From Setophaga petechia (lineage: Eukaryota; Chordata; Aves; Passeriformes; Parulidae), in assembly GCA_024362935.1 (NCBI GenBank), contig JANCRA010000016.1, positions 18,521,165-18,585,164 on the forward strand: 64,000 nucleotides of DNA, in the 5' to 3' direction. The translations under genes and the position numbers were made by a program. Of this stretch, positions 50,743 to 62,765 are shown piece by piece. The notes beneath the pieces were generated by a model. It had not been told where the DNA came from. It worked only from the letters and a program-made list of their open reading frames with translations, and searched no databases. Within the stretch, counting starts at the first letter, position 1. Each line of letters begins with the position of its first letter.

Positions 50743-50890
50743 ATAAAATTCCAGACTGATTTGGGTTGGAATGGACATTAAAGACCACCTTGTTCCACCT
50801 CCTGCCATGGGCAGGGACACCTTCCACTAGACTAGGCTGCTCCAAGCCCCACCCAACATGGCCTTGGACACTTTCAAGAACCTCACCACC
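50743..50890 (-). mobile_element. CR1 3' fragment
   Basis: Antisense terminus ATCATAAAATTCCAGACTG, TTTGGGTTGGAATGGACATT and the CATGGGCAGGGACACCTTCC block. Confidence 0.92.
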
Positions 50891-51488
50891 TGGAGGAATG
50901 ACACACAGCAGGTATTTTGGAAGTATTTGTTTCCATCTAAAGCACGTGCTGCCCCACGTTCCTTCCCCCAGCACAAACCAGAGTGCTGTGACCTGCCAAG
51001 AAGCGACACCAAGGATGAGTCTGCATGAAACTCCTGAAGGCGAGACCTTTGAAGTGTAACCCGGACTTGAAAAGAGACAACTACAAAGCCTGTGGCCTCT
51101 GCTTCATTAAAATAAGATGGTAAAGGTTCTTAAGTTTCATTTGCTCATTGAAACTTGTTCTTTTAAGATCTAGGAAATAAAAATAAACTGCAGAAACGAA
51201 ACTAGCCTTGTGCATTACAAAGGAAAACAGTTAGAAGGTAACTAAGGACAGCCAGGATGGGGCAGGATGGGATTGCTGCACAAGGAAGGAGTTTGTTCCA
51301 ACCTTGGGAAGAGTCAAACTCTTCCATGACACCTGCCAGAACCTTTGATGCATGATATTAAAGCTGTACTTTAGAGAACTGCCTCTCATTTGTTGTAATA
51401 AGACCCAAACAAAGAGCAGTCAGATCTGGAAGGAATTTTGAGATGAGGAATGAAAGCTTGGAGATCCAGCAAGTCTGAGAGACTTTAA

Positions 51489-51522
51489 ACTGCTACTCTT
51501 CCAAACTGCTACTCTTCCAAAA
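51489..51522. repeat. Short tandem duplication, 18-bp period
   Basis: The unit AACTGCTACTCTTCCAA occurs twice in succession. It is a minor slippage event. Confidence 0.9.
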
Positions 51523-51562
51523 CCCACGTAAAGAATTTCAGACATAAAACAGGAACATTAAT

Positions 51563-51615
51563 GGCTGGGCTCAGTGATCTTAAAGGTGATGCCAACCTGA
51601 ACAAGTCCATGAGTC
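51563..51615 (+). mobile_element. Possible short CR1 3' end
   Basis: Sense-like ending GGGCTCAGTGATCTTAAAGG then TGCCAACCTGAACAAGTCC. It is short and diverged, so this call is tentative. Confidence 0.45.
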
Positions 51616-51819
51616 AATTTATGTACCCCTCCTTTCTGAGCACAAGACTGATGCAGACAGATTTCCTGTGTTAATTCTCCCTGTTGTGAGCCCTCCATTA
51701 ATGTGAAGGATGACAGCTGAAATTATCTGAATCTATCCTCTGACTTGTAACTCAGAAATGAATGTGCAAAACAAAGGAACACAGAGTTTGGCTTATTTCT
51801 ACAAATAAGATTATTACCT

Positions 51820-52215
51820 GTGCCAGGGCCTCACCACCGTCGCAGAGAAGAATTTCTTCCCAATATCAAAGCTAGCCCTGCCCTCTGGCACTGGGAAACC
51901 ATTCTGCCTTGTCCTGGCACTCCAGGCTCTTGTCCCAACTCCCTCTTCAGTTCTGTTGGAGCCTCTATAGGTTCTGAGCTCTCCCTGGAGCCTTCTCTTG
52001 TCCAGGTGAGCACCCCCAGCTCTCCCAGCCTGGCTCCAGAGCAGAGGGGCTCCAGCCCTTGGAGCCCTGGACTCCTCTGCACTGCTCCAGCAGCTCCAAG
52101 TCCTGTTGATGCTGGGGCAGCTCTGCAGGTGGAACCTCACCTGAGCAGGGCAGAGGGGCAGAATCCCCCCCACCCCTGTCCCATGCCCATGCTGGGGGAT
52201 CAGCCCAGAGCATGG
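51820..52215 (-). mobile_element. CR1 LINE internal-3' fragment lacking its terminus
   Basis: Antisense copy starting at CTGTGCCAGGGCCTCACC, so roughly 180 bases of the usual 3' end are missing. It extends through CTCACCTGAGCAGGGCAGAG and CCATGCTGGGGGATCAGCC. Confidence 0.92.
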
Positions 52216-53271
52216 CAGGGGTTAAATCATGAACTGAGCTCTGCAGCAAATCAGTAAGATGGAAGAGATCATCTTCTCTAACATAAAATAAATAGCTCCA
52301 GGAAACACGTCAGGCAGGTTGGCTTCACAGAGTTCAAATAGGTTTCTCCTACAGCTTGATGTAACTACCTCTGGCATTGATGCACAGTGATTCCTTGTGG
52401 GCTGGGAAAAAGGAGCAGCTCCATAGGAAGCAGGTATTTCAGAGGTTTTTTAACCTCAGCACAAACTGCATGAACTCCCCAGGCTTTATCACTAGACATT
52501 AAAACATGTATATGGGACAGCAGCTACTCAGGATATTTAATAAATGATGGGGCCTCCTCTAATGCACCCCACACAACGTGGCCAACTCATCTAAGAGAGA
52601 GCTACAGAGACAGGAAAAAGATTTGGGACTGCAGAAAAACCTTCACATCTTTGTAAACAGCCACAATATTCCCAGCCTAAAGGAATGTCATAATATAACT
52701 GTAAGAAGAAGGGGGGGGGGAAAGGAGCAGGAGAGCAGAGGCAGACAGGAAAACAATTTTCCCATCTCCCTGGTGAATATCCCCAATTCCTGCATTAAAT
52801 GCTCAGAGTAGCAAATCCAAGCTATTCAATTGTCTTCCACAACACAGAAATTGTCAGGCTGATCTTGAGGGTGGAATCACTGTCAGCTTTTCAGGCTATT
52901 AAGCTGTTCTCCTGAAGAGATTTGCTCAAAGATGAGCAAAGCAAACCAGAAGATTCAGACAGGTAAGAGACACCTATCCATTGCAGGAGATGGGCTGCTC
53001 CAAATGGGTCTGACAAGAAGGAAGAACATATGAAAAGCCAAGAGAAAATTGTAATTTCACCCTTAGTGAGTTTCATTGTAATTTCTAGGAAAAGAGGGAT
53101 TGTTTAAAAGGTAGGGAGAGTCTGATGAACCAGAAATTAAATGGGCCATTTAACAAGAAATTCAAATATTTTCTCCCTCAAGTACAAAACAAAGGTCGGG
53201 AGCTGGGGGGTGTTAATGTGGAAGATAGACATGAAGCAGGTACAAAAATTCTGAGATTTCACCTCTTCACA

Positions 53272-53560
53272 GAATCCCAGAATGGGCTGGGTTGGAAGGA
53301 TCTTTAAGCCAACCCCATTCCATCCCCTGCCATGGGCAGGGACACCTCCCACTACCCCAGGTCACTCCAAGCCCCATCCAACCTGACCTTGGACACTTCC
53401 ATGGGTGGTGCAGCCACAGCTTCTCTGAGAAACCTGTGCCAGGGCTTTACCACCCTCACAGGGAGGAATTTCTCCCCATATAACCCCATCCTCTGGCAGT
53501 GGGGAGCCATTCCCCCTTGTCCTGGCACTCCAGGCTCTTTTCTGCAAGGGTACAGCCAGC
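53272..53560 (-). mobile_element. CR1 LINE 3' fragment
   Basis: Antisense copy from ATCCCAGAATGGGCTGGG to CCTTGTCCTGGCACTCCAGG. Confidence 0.94.
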
Positions 53561-54429
53561 AAAAGAGGAGGGAGGTGTCCAGAGGCAAAATTCAGGCTGA
53601 GAATAGGAAGGCAGTGAGCAAGAGTTGTGTGACAGCACCTCAAAGAATGGCTCCCACACTTGGGCTTGGGTTCATTAGGATCTGAGAAGGTTTTGGGACA
53701 ACTGGAAGCCTGTAAAAGAACAAGGACTGAATGGATCATAACAGCACCACGACAGTGGCTCCTGCAACCAAAATCAAAGGTTCCTCTCACACTGCAGAAG
53801 AGCAGAGAAAGCCAGCAGATCCAGGGAAGAGTATATTTGAGGAGGATGCATCTTTGGGGGGAAAGAAGGTGATTCATAAGAGCCTCATCTCCTCAAGAAC
53901 TCCTACAGATGGGACAAGAATTAGCCATGTGAAAATCCACAGCTAGGAAAAAAATCAACACAGTGTAAGTCAGATGGAAAGACAAAAACAAGGGTCAGGA
54001 GTGTTTCTTCACAAATGCTGTAAGTCTAAAAGTATGATGGAAAAACTCAAATGTCTGGTTTGCAAGTGCACAATGGAGAGTAGAGGAGCCACTAGACATT
54101 TAAAAAACACAAGGACTAAACAAACATTTAGAGGACCTACGCTGACACCACCATTTGAGCACCTCAAGTTTTTTGTGTCAACAAGAAATCCCCCGTAAGT
54201 CAGAAATACAAGTTTGAACCAGAAAAGCAGAGCCTCAGACACCAGAGCAGCAGCACTGTCACACTGTCACCAGCGGGCTGCACAAGCAGGACACACAGCC
54301 TTAACCTGGCCCCCAGGTGCCCCCATGGCACCAGAGCAAATGCCAGGTCAGTGTGTGACACCAGGACCAAGTTCTGAAACTGCCAAAAGTGATTCCTCCC
54401 CAGGAGTGGGTGAGAGAAGCAGCAACTCA

Positions 54430-54660
54430 CAGAACCATGGAATGTTTGGATGGGAAGGGACCTTAAAGCTCATCCCATTCCACCCCCTGCCATGGGCAGG
54501 GACACCTTCCACAATCCCAGGGTGCCCCAAATCCTGTTCAGCCTGGCCTTGGACACCTCCAGGGATGGGGCAGGCACAGCTGCTCTGTGCCACCTGTGCC
54601 AGGGCCTCACTACCCTCACAGAGAAGAATTTCATCTTAACATCTCACCTAAATTCCTGCC
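54430..54660 (-). mobile_element. CR1 LINE 3' fragment
   Basis: Antisense copy from CAGAACCATGGAATGTTTGG to the CCCTCACAGAGAAGAATTTC block. Confidence 0.94.
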
Positions 54661-57600
54661 TTCACCTTGGATAGCAGTTGGAATATTGGTGTGAGCCCTA
54701 CAGTGTGATCTGACCAAGCAATCAAAGCCAGCCCCTCTGTACAGCAAGGCTAAATGTCCAAGAAGGAAACAAAATCTAAATTTACAAGCTTTTAGTAAGG
54801 AAAAAAAAGGTTAGAAGCCACATGATCTATTATTGTGTTAATGAATCATCAGACAACATCTCCCAAAAAATAAAATAGTGTTTTACACACACTCTGTTGA
54901 GCTTGGCCATCTCCTCTCTCCCTGCTTGACCACAAAAATCAGGCTTTTGATGGCAAAAGATGATGAGGTGGCAGCAACAGCCTCACTTCACCCCAAAGTC
55001 ACCCAGGAGGAGATGGGGAAGGGTCTTTGGCTAAAGTTGGTACCTGAGAGTCTCCTGGCCCAGCTTTCACAGAACCATTCAGCACAGTCTGGGCAAGCCC
55101 AGCCCAGGCAGCCATGCTGGGCAAACCAGAGCTGGCCTAAAGACCAGCCTAAACTGCTGCAGGGCTAATTATACTGTACAAAATGAAGCCATGTCTCAGG
55201 AGTCTGGGGCTGATGTCTTTTTTACCCTTCTCCTTCTTCCTTTTGCAGTGGACAGAGCACATCAACAAGGGAAAGTCAGCTGATAAACTCCATTGAAAAA
55301 AGCAAGAATACATGGCAGAATCCATCAAAGCTCTCTGGAGAGAAAAACTACAGGATAAAAAGAAAAATCCTTCATGTACATAAATAAAAGGTAAAGAAGG
55401 GGGGAGAATATATCACTGGTCCATTCTGCAGCAGGAGGGACTCACCAAAGGATTCTGCTTTACACTGAGCTGTGTTACTAAGATGACAACATTTGCTACT
55501 CTGAATAATTCAGGATGAGAAGTAAATAAGAGCAATGACTCCAAGGAATTGCAGTAAAATCTCGTGATATGAGTGGGTGACACAATTCACAGAGCAGCAC
55601 ATCAGGAACAACCACCCTAAAATCAACTTCAGGAGACACGACAGACTGAACTCAAATCAACCCTAGGAAACAGGACTGCAGCAGAATATTCCACCAAAAA
55701 CCAGGGCTCCAAGATCACTAATGAACAAGCACAACACTTGTAATTACAGAGACTAGAATATAGGAAAAATACCCCTAAAATATCTCCAAAAAGGTATCTG
55801 CACCATAAATATAACCCAGCACCTCTGCCAATGTGCTCTGTTGTCCTGTGCCCCACCCCTCCTGCCTTACCTGTCTCAAGGAGGCTGGAGCAGAGCTGGC
55901 AATGACACAAGATACAAGAAGAGCCACAGAAAGTCAAAATATATGAGGACAATTCAACCAGGAATGGAAAAAGTATTCTCCTAAAATCATGAATATCATG
56001 AAGAGAAGTGTGAAGGTTCCTAAATTCAACACCTGGCTCAGGGAGGTCATGAACTGCTGGAGAGAGAAAAATAAAGCACTATTTCCCTGGATTAGATCTG
56101 CTGTGTTTGTGTTCTCCCCTCCCCAAGCATCTGCTCCTGGTTACCAGTGAGCAGGATACCAGGCCAGATGGATTCCTGGTCTCATCTGGTAGCACTTTTT
56201 AAGGCATTACACAGGATTTCATCTGTTAACCTGAAAATACACAGGGGCTGATTGCTTCCTAAGAGCTGGAAAAGGGAGCAGGGAAAGCAGCAAGTGGCTG
56301 TGGACCAGGATGGACTCAGGACCTTGCCCAGCTCACAGCTCCCCTCAGAGTGGAGCTCTGAACCTGCCTGAAGATTTTCCATCAGTGACTCTGGCACAGC
56401 AAACCAGGTTGTTGCCAATCCAGAGAACTGGAACAGTATGAGAATTCCTATGGAAAAGCAAGATAGATGGGCTGGAATGAGGCACTTCACACTTCACAAC
56501 AAACACTGCTATGAACTGGAAAGCTCTTTAATCCAAGGAAAAAGAAAGAGAGACAGGATATGAGCTTGTTGCCATGACCTGTGAGCCACCAACCTGTCTC
56601 AGCCATGAAGGATACCAGCACAAAGGAATCTCCAGGGCATGGCACAGCATCCCAGAGAGCCCTTCCCTGCCATTCCCTGCCCTGCCAACGTGAGCAGGAA
56701 AGAGAGCAACAGAGAACATGGAAAGGAGTGATGTGGTTTGAAAATAAGGAGCCAACAGCTAGGCCAAGCTTTCCAAAAGCACCAGTGGGGAGAAGAGCTG
56801 ATTTATAGGAAGCAACTTTGGCATAAATACAAGCAGGTATGTCACAAATTTATTGTGAGAATCTGGTGCCAGTTTCCAGCTCTCATGTCCAGAAAACAGA
56901 ACTTACACAAAACACAGCAAGGGGCCCAAACTGACCCAAACTTGTGAGGACTTTTGGCCAGCAGTTGAAAACACACAGTTATAGACTTGCAGAGGAAAGC
57001 AGAGAGAGGAGACTCCTCTTCCTCACCACCCAACAGCTCCTAAAGAATAAAAAATGCACCAGCCCAGTCCAGAAAAAGCGATTTTCAGGGCAGGAACTGT
57101 TTCAAGAAACACTTGTATCTGAAAAAAGCTTAGGTGCTTACGCAGGGTGTGAGCATAAAGCCCTGATTTTATCAAGCCAATAGTCTAAGATTTCACTGGA
57201 GTCAGCAAGGTTTTTGCCAAAAGGCCGGAGCATCAGCGGTGCCGGGGCCGCTACACCAGGGCCAGACCTTCAGCATGGAAACTGAGATCTCCCTGGCACC
57301 TCTCACCTCCATCCCCCACCCTTCCTAAGTACATCTGCATGGCTTTTTACTAATAATGAGTTTTTTTATTACACATCATGATATTTAAATTATTTTCTTA
57401 TCGGGTCACACCTTGCCAGCGGTCACCTTCCCTGAACAGAACTCCTGCTGGTATTTATCTTTGGCAGCACCTCCAGCTCATCCCTGACTCCAAGAGCTCC
57501 ACTGTGAGCCCAGCTTCACGTGGAAATAACCAGTGTGTGCATCCCTCTAAACAGCAATGCCATGAAACCCAAACTCTCTCATCAGGAACACTTCACCACC

Positions 57601-58198
57601 CAGGTGGCACTTTTAAAACTTGAGCCACTGGCAAGCACTGAGGAATTCTGCAGCCTGAATCTCTGCAAACTCATAATTCAAAGGCACTCTTTGTGTTTTT
57701 TGGAATGTCTGTGGGAAAATGCTGCTAATATTTGATAAGAGCTTCTCAATAGAAACAAAGCTTATGATTTCCAGTTCACCCATCATCCTCTAACAAGAGA
57801 GACTGAGTTACCAGCACAGCACAGAACCAGGGATGTGGAGATGGTCTGTCTGTGTAAATCACAGCTGGGGAGCTGAGAGAAGGAAAAGGCAGGTCCTGAA
57901 GAACTTGGGGAGTGGCTGCACAAGCTGACAGGCATTAGGTCACTAGTAAAAAAAAACAGTCCAGTCTGAGGTCACACCCGTGACAGTGGGACTTCAGGCA
58001 GGTCACGGTGAGCCCAGAAATGAGCGAGGTAGGAAATGTCACACGAGTCAGGCACGGGAGGCAGCTCAACAGAGCTTGGACTCTGCTCACAAGACTTCCC
58101 AGGAACAGAGAACTTCCCAAGCCATTGTCGAGAAAGGCTAAAGGGGACTGTTGGTAGCAGTGAAACATTTGGAAGGGCAGATGTCACCCTCCTGAGGC

Positions 58199-58352
58199 AG
58201 CAGAACCTTCCCCATCCCTGGAAGTGTCCAAGACCAGCTTGGCCGTGGTTCGGAGCAGCCCGGTCTAGTGAAAGGGGTCCCTACCCATGGCAGGGGCTGC
58301 AATGAGACGACCTTTAAGATCTTTCCAACCTAAACCATCCCGATTCCATTAT
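58199..58352 (+). mobile_element. CR1 3' fragment close to the CpG island
   Basis: Sense tail with CCATCCCTGGAAGTGTCC, GACCAGCTTGGCCGTGGTTC and CTTTCCAACCTAAACCATCC. It lies about 200 bp from the CpG island and has kept several CpGs (CCGTGG, TTCGGA, CCCGGT, GACGAC), in contrast to the CR1 copies deeper in the intron. Confidence 0.92.
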
Positions 58353-58901
58353 TTGGATAAGACAACAAACCTCAGCCCTTAAGAGTTCTACAGTGTGCCA
58401 AACACCGTATAGAAATACTTCCCAGACGTAGGGGGGATATACAACTTCTTCACACAAATGAGTTGCTGATACACCTCCAGTTCCACACAGCACTTGGCTT
58501 CCTTAGACTGGGAACACCACCAGCTTCAGCAGCTCCCAAGGCACCTCCCGTCCCTTGCCCGGCAGGTCCGTGCCCGGCTCTCCCGGGACAGCCCCTCAGC
58601 TCGGGCTGCCGCCTTCCCCCGACTCCGATCTCTCCGCTCCGCCCCGCCGGGCAGCACAAGCCCAGCGCCCCGAACCCGCCCCGCTTCCCTCGCCCACACC
58701 CCGGGGCGAGCCGCGACCCCCGCCCGCCGCCCCGCGGGGTCCCTCGGGCCGCCCCACGGCGGCTCCTCCGCCCGCCCGGCCGGAGCCGCTCCCGCCGCAC
58801 CGGGAGCGCCGGAGCACCGAGCCCGGCGGAGCCTCCGCCGCGGGCGGGCCGCGAGCACCGCCCCCCGCCCGGGCCCCGCCGCCCGCGCCCCGCGGCCGTA
58901 C

Positions 58902-59100
58902 CTGCTCCGCCGGCGCTGCGCTCCCCGGGCGGGCCGGGCCGGGCTGGGCCGGGCCGGAGCCGCCGCTGCTCTCCCCGCGCCCGCCGCAGCTCCTCCCTCA
59001 CGGCACTCGACGGCCACAGCCCGACCCGGCAGCGCTCGGCGCCGGCACCGCCCCGCGCGGCTCCGCCCTATGGCCGCGCCGCGCCCGCGCCGCTTCCGGG
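58902..59100 (-). other. CSNK1G1: Likely CSNK1G1 noncoding exon 1 (5' end approximate)
   Basis: Inside the CpG island the minus strand has a near-consensus splice donor, GGAGCAG|GTACGG, with the exon ending at 58902. The island is the only promoter-like region upstream of the start codon in this window, and the orientation fits CSNK1G1. The 59100 boundary is arbitrary: no TATA box is evident and CpG-island promoters usually start at several positions. The assignment to CSNK1G1 is an inference from position and strand. Confidence 0.5.
58926..58958 (+). other. G-quadruplex-capable G-run cluster in the CpG island
   Basis: Six runs of three G separated by one or two bases lie on the plus strand, arranged as GGGC and GGGCC repeats. 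This satisfies the usual four-run G-quadruplex pattern with very short loops. It falls just upstream of the proposed exon 1 donor, on the template strand for CSNK1G1. Folding in vivo is inferred, not shown. Confidence 0.7.
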
Positions 59101-59193
59101 GCACCGCCGGCCCTGGAAACCGCGTGGCGTTGCCAGGAGGAAGCGGCGGGCGGGAAGCGCCGCGGCACCGCGGCCACGGAGGCTCCGCTGCCG

Positions 59194-59590
59194 GCCGGGC
59201 TCAACAGCAGCCGGGCCCAGCACCCGCCGGGGTTCTGTATCAGCCCGGGCTCAGCACCCACTGGAGCTCAGCATCCTCCGGACTCAGCACCCGCCGGGGT
59301 TCTGTATCAACCGAGGCTCAGCATCCTCCGGGGCTTAGCATTCACCGGAGCTCAGCATCAGTCGGGCTCAGCACAAAGCACCCACTGGAGCTCAGCATCC
59401 TCCGGGCTTAGCACCCGCCGGGGTTCTGTATCAGCCGGAGCTCAGCACTCTCCGAGGTTCAGCACCAACCGGGCTCAGCACAGAGCTGGGCTCAGCACCC
59501 AGTGGAGCTCTGCATCCTCTGGGGCTCAGCATCAGCCGGGGCTCAGCTCAACACCCCATTAGGGCTCAGCCTCCTCCAGGGTTCAGCACC
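59194..59590. repeat. Promoter-flanking minisatellite, 16-17-bp unit, about 23 copies
   Basis: The array repeats a degenerate unit close to CCGGGGCTCAGCACCCA. Most units are 16 or 17 bp; a few are extended to about 23 bp. A variant unit, CCGGGGTTCTGTATCAG, recurs three times, suggesting a higher-order pattern copied in blocks. It starts at the distal edge of the CpG island. The long open frames across it arise because the GC-rich unit rarely makes a stop codon. Confidence 0.92.
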
Positions 59591-59593
59591 CAC

Positions 59594-59632
59594 TGGGATG
59601 GTCCCTTCCAACCCAAACCATTCCTAGAGTCT
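59594..59632 (+). mobile_element. Fragment resembling a CR1 3' end, abutting the minisatellite
   Basis: Sense-like sequence GATGGTCCCTTCCAACCCAA then ACCATTCCTAGAGTC. It directly follows the last minisatellite unit. Confidence 0.6.
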
Positions 59633-59732
59633 GTGGAAGAGAAGCAGAAACCCACTGGTGTTGTCACCTGGATGCTGCCAGACTGATTCTGGTGAAGAAC
59701 TTGGGATTTCCTTGGCATTTAAACTAACATTT

Positions 59733-59925
59733 CATAGAATCATGGAATCACGGAGTGCTTTGGTTTGGAAGGGACCTTAAAGACAATCTCATTCCCTCTC
59801 TGACATGGGCAGTGGCACCTTTCACCCAACCAGGTTGCTCATGCCTTGAAAATGGTTAAAAACACCATGAGGAAAACCTTCCTCCCTGGTGTGCAGGCCT
59901 CCAGCCTGGGGACAATCCCATTATC
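59733..59925 (-). mobile_element. CR1 3' fragment
   Basis: Antisense terminus TCATAGAATCATGGAATCAC then TTTGGAAGGGACCTTAAAG. A diverged downstream part runs to ACAATCCCATTATCC. Confidence 0.88.
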
Positions 59926-62447
59926 CAGCCACACACATAGCAGCTTGCCAGCATATGGGCCCCACCAAGGATAAAGCAAAAGTTTATTTGGAAAATGTGT
60001 TCAGATCCAGAATTTAAGCATTAAAATTATTTATTTCCCCTACTACTTCATAATCCTGAGGCTGAGCTTGGAAATTTTTCCCTGATGCAACAGTTAACCA
60101 GAAAACAAAGCCCAGTTCTAGTAAAAATGGACATTTCACTTTAGGTTTTTGCTTTCTCTTTTCAGGCTATGCACACTTGGCTGACTCAGTATAGGTTTAA
60201 TAAAGGCTTAATATTTCTGATTAAACCTTTTAAGTTGTCAAGATCAAAAGCAGAATGTCTCAATCCAGGCACATGAAAAGCCTGTCCTGGCAGCATCCTG
60301 TCAAACCCTACCCTGAACCTCTGCTCCAAAATGAGCTTATTTTTCTCATTCTTTGTGCTATTATCTGTGGAAAATAATAATAATGTGGATATCACAATAT
60401 TGACAATATCTTTGATCAAAGAGAGAGGCATTTTTGCAATTCAGCTCCCATTTTTTCTGCTCTGAACCTCTGGGCACTCCCAAGGAGTATTTTAAGTCTG
60501 AAAAATGATTTGTCATCAATTTTAGTCCAAGTAGTTCTTCTGCTAAGTCCTATTAAACGTGTGGATTCTCATTAGCCCTGTGATAATCCCTTGGGAGTTT
60601 ATCTGAACACCAGCCTGCGTGCTGAATGAAGGAGGGGGTCAAAGCTGACCCAAAAACTTATGGGGTGATTGAGGAGCACCCCAGTGGAAGTTCCTTCCCT
60701 CCTCATCCCCAGCCCAGAGAGGTGAGATTCCAGCCTGATTCCCAAGCACCTTATTATGCAGAGAAAGGAAACCTCCTGCTTTTCTTCCTGCATCTCTGGT
60801 TGGGATGGAGCAGCTCGTGGCTGCAGGGCTGGTGGGCAGGACAATCCCCCTTTGTCCCAGCAGAGGGAAGGACAATGAAGCTCCTGTTGAGGATCAGGCA
60901 CAGGGAGGCACCACCCCAGCGTGGGCAGGGGGACCCTGCAGACACAGACCTCATATCCTTCTGAGTAATGTCCAAAGGGGAAAAAAGCAAAGTTAAAGGA
61001 GAGACAAAGCTTTAAAGCGCATGTTTTGGCAAAGAGGTGAGAGCAGAGGGGTGCCAAGGTCTCACCTGTCTCTCTTCCAATAGAAACAGCCCTGTAAATA
61101 CACAATCCAGAGCAGAAATATACATGAACAGGTCTGGAATTTAGCAAAATCAGTAGTGCTCTAGAAGGAGTCGAATGTATCTCCCTTAACACAAGCAGGC
61201 AACACCTGAACTCTGCAGCACAGTGCCCACAGCAGGGAGGCTGCACTCCAAGGATGGGAAGTCAACAATCATGGCTATAAATTGGACATGGTCTGGTAAC
61301 AGAAAAAGCCTTGAAAATCAGAAAAAATTATTAAAACTCTCATCTGGGGATGAGATCCCTGAGAATTGGCAGTGGATTTCCCATGGCGGGGTAAGAGGTC
61401 GGCAGCCTGACAGCTGATGGCCCTGCTCCCCTCCCCTCTGTCTGTGTCCCCATGGCCCAGACATCTGCTGTCCCCGCCGAGCAGCTGCCCCCCTGTGCAG
61501 CCCTGGCTGCAGGACAGCAGCAGGGGATCCTTCCTTCCAGCTAAATCCAACAGAAATGGGCTGTCTGTCCTTTAGAGGGGAGAAGGGGTCTGCAAGGAAA
61601 AGCTCAAAAATGCTCTGGAGCAGCAGCAGTTTGTAATTATCCCTGTGAGAAAAAGCCTTAGGCTATGGGGATGAGATAGGATGGAGTCTGTTCCATCACT
61701 GTCTCTTGCCCAAACAAAGATAATTTTGCCCAGTAAGGTTTAAAATTCAATGTATTAGGCCCTCGGGAATTCTTATTTCCTAAACACTTCCATCTCCTCT
61801 CCTTTGTTTGCTCACTTTGCAGCTGCTTTTGGAGCATCCAACAGATCCTGCTGAACCACATGCCCAGTTGTGGCAGCAGTGACCCCCTGAGCTCTCATTT
61901 GTGATGTGGGTACATCCAGCATCCCCTGGGGAACAGTGTGGGTGCCCCAGCCTGGGTCAAAAGGAGCTCTTGGACCTTCAGGCGTGAATAGCAGGCTCAG
62001 CTGAGAGCAGCTTATTGCTCATTAGTGCTCTCAGGGCTGTGTTGTTCTCAAGGTCAGGGGTCAGATAAATCATTTAGACTATTGGAAGAAAATTCCATGT
62101 GTGAGGATGGAAATAAAATCTGCTGGGGGGAGTGGGTTGCCCTCCCTGCCCATCCCTGACCCCGCAGCACCGCTGGGTTTGAGGAAGCCGCGGGGATTCA
62201 GCCGGTGACATGGAGGGTGACTTTGCTGAAGCCATTTCCTTACCTGGCAAGATAGCACAGGCTCAGGAAATGAGCAATTCCAGTCTCTCGTCCATACATT
62301 TATATATTCCCCTCACGTTTCCTAAATAAACTGGTCCGAGGCAGGAGGTGCCTTGTCTGGTGCCTGGCACAGCCCAGCGTTTGTAGCTGAAGCTGCTGCT
62401 GACATCTATGGTCAGCCTGGGGTACTGGTGTTTGAAAGTGGTGGAGC

Positions 62448-62765
62448 CACGGGCTGGATTGGGTTGGAAAACATTTTTAAATTCCTCTCAATCCAGCCCC
62501 TGCCGTGGGCAGGAACACTTTCCACTATCCCTGGGTGCTCTAAGCCCCATCAAATTTGGCCTTGGCAGCCACAGCTGCTCTGGGCACGCTGTGCCAGGGC
62601 CTGCCCACCCTCACAGGGAGGAATTCCTTCCCAATATCTCATCTAACCCTGCCCTCTGGCAGTGGGAAGCCATTCCCCCCAATTCTGTCCCTCCATTCCT
62701 TGTCCTCAGTCCCTCTCCAGCTCTCCTGAAGCCCCTTTAGGCACTGGAAGGGGCTGTCAATGAGT
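62448..62765 (-). mobile_element. CR1 LINE 3' fragment
   Basis: Antisense copy from GGGCTGGATTGGGTTGG through CGTGGGCAGGAACACTTTCC and CCCTGCCCTCTGGCAGTGGG to GGCACTGGAAGGGGCTGTCA. Confidence 0.94.

Larger units (their letters stand above)
16560..58901 (-). other. CSNK1G1: Proposed long first intron of CSNK1G1, about 42 kb
   Basis: This lies between the proposed noncoding exon 1 and the start-codon exon. It contains about 22 CR1 fragments, four tandem duplications, one microsatellite and long unique stretches (for example 26.2-29.1, 31.0-33.7, 35.0-36.2, 39.0-42.0 and 43.7-50.7 kb). No coding exon was recognised in any of these on either strand. Additional untranslated exons could be hidden, since they have no protein signature. 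Confidence 0.6.
58540..59250. promoter_or_regulatory. CpG island, probable CSNK1G1 promoter
   Basis: About 700 bp are extremely GC-rich with very frequent CpG, in sharp contrast to the CpG-poor flanks. GC-box cores (CCGCCC/GGGCGG) recur, and an ETS-type site, CCGGAAG on the minus strand, lies at 59093-59099. A good minus-strand splice donor lies at 58902/58901. This is the normal look of a housekeeping-gene promoter, and CSNK1G1 is broadly expressed. Whether it also drives a plus-strand transcript is not resolved; no plus-strand gene was recognised beyond it. Confidence 0.88.

Noticed and set aside
52710..52725. Run of ten G as a regulatory or quadruplex site
   Set aside because: It is a single homopolymer run with only A-rich flanks; too simple to support a specific call.
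58450..59562. Several open frames of 180-335 codons on both strands across the CpG island and minisatellite
   Set aside because: They overlap in multiple frames and strands, are dominated by Pro, Ala, Arg, Gly and repeat-derived peptides, and arise because GC-rich DNA contains few stops. No domain or conserved start was seen.
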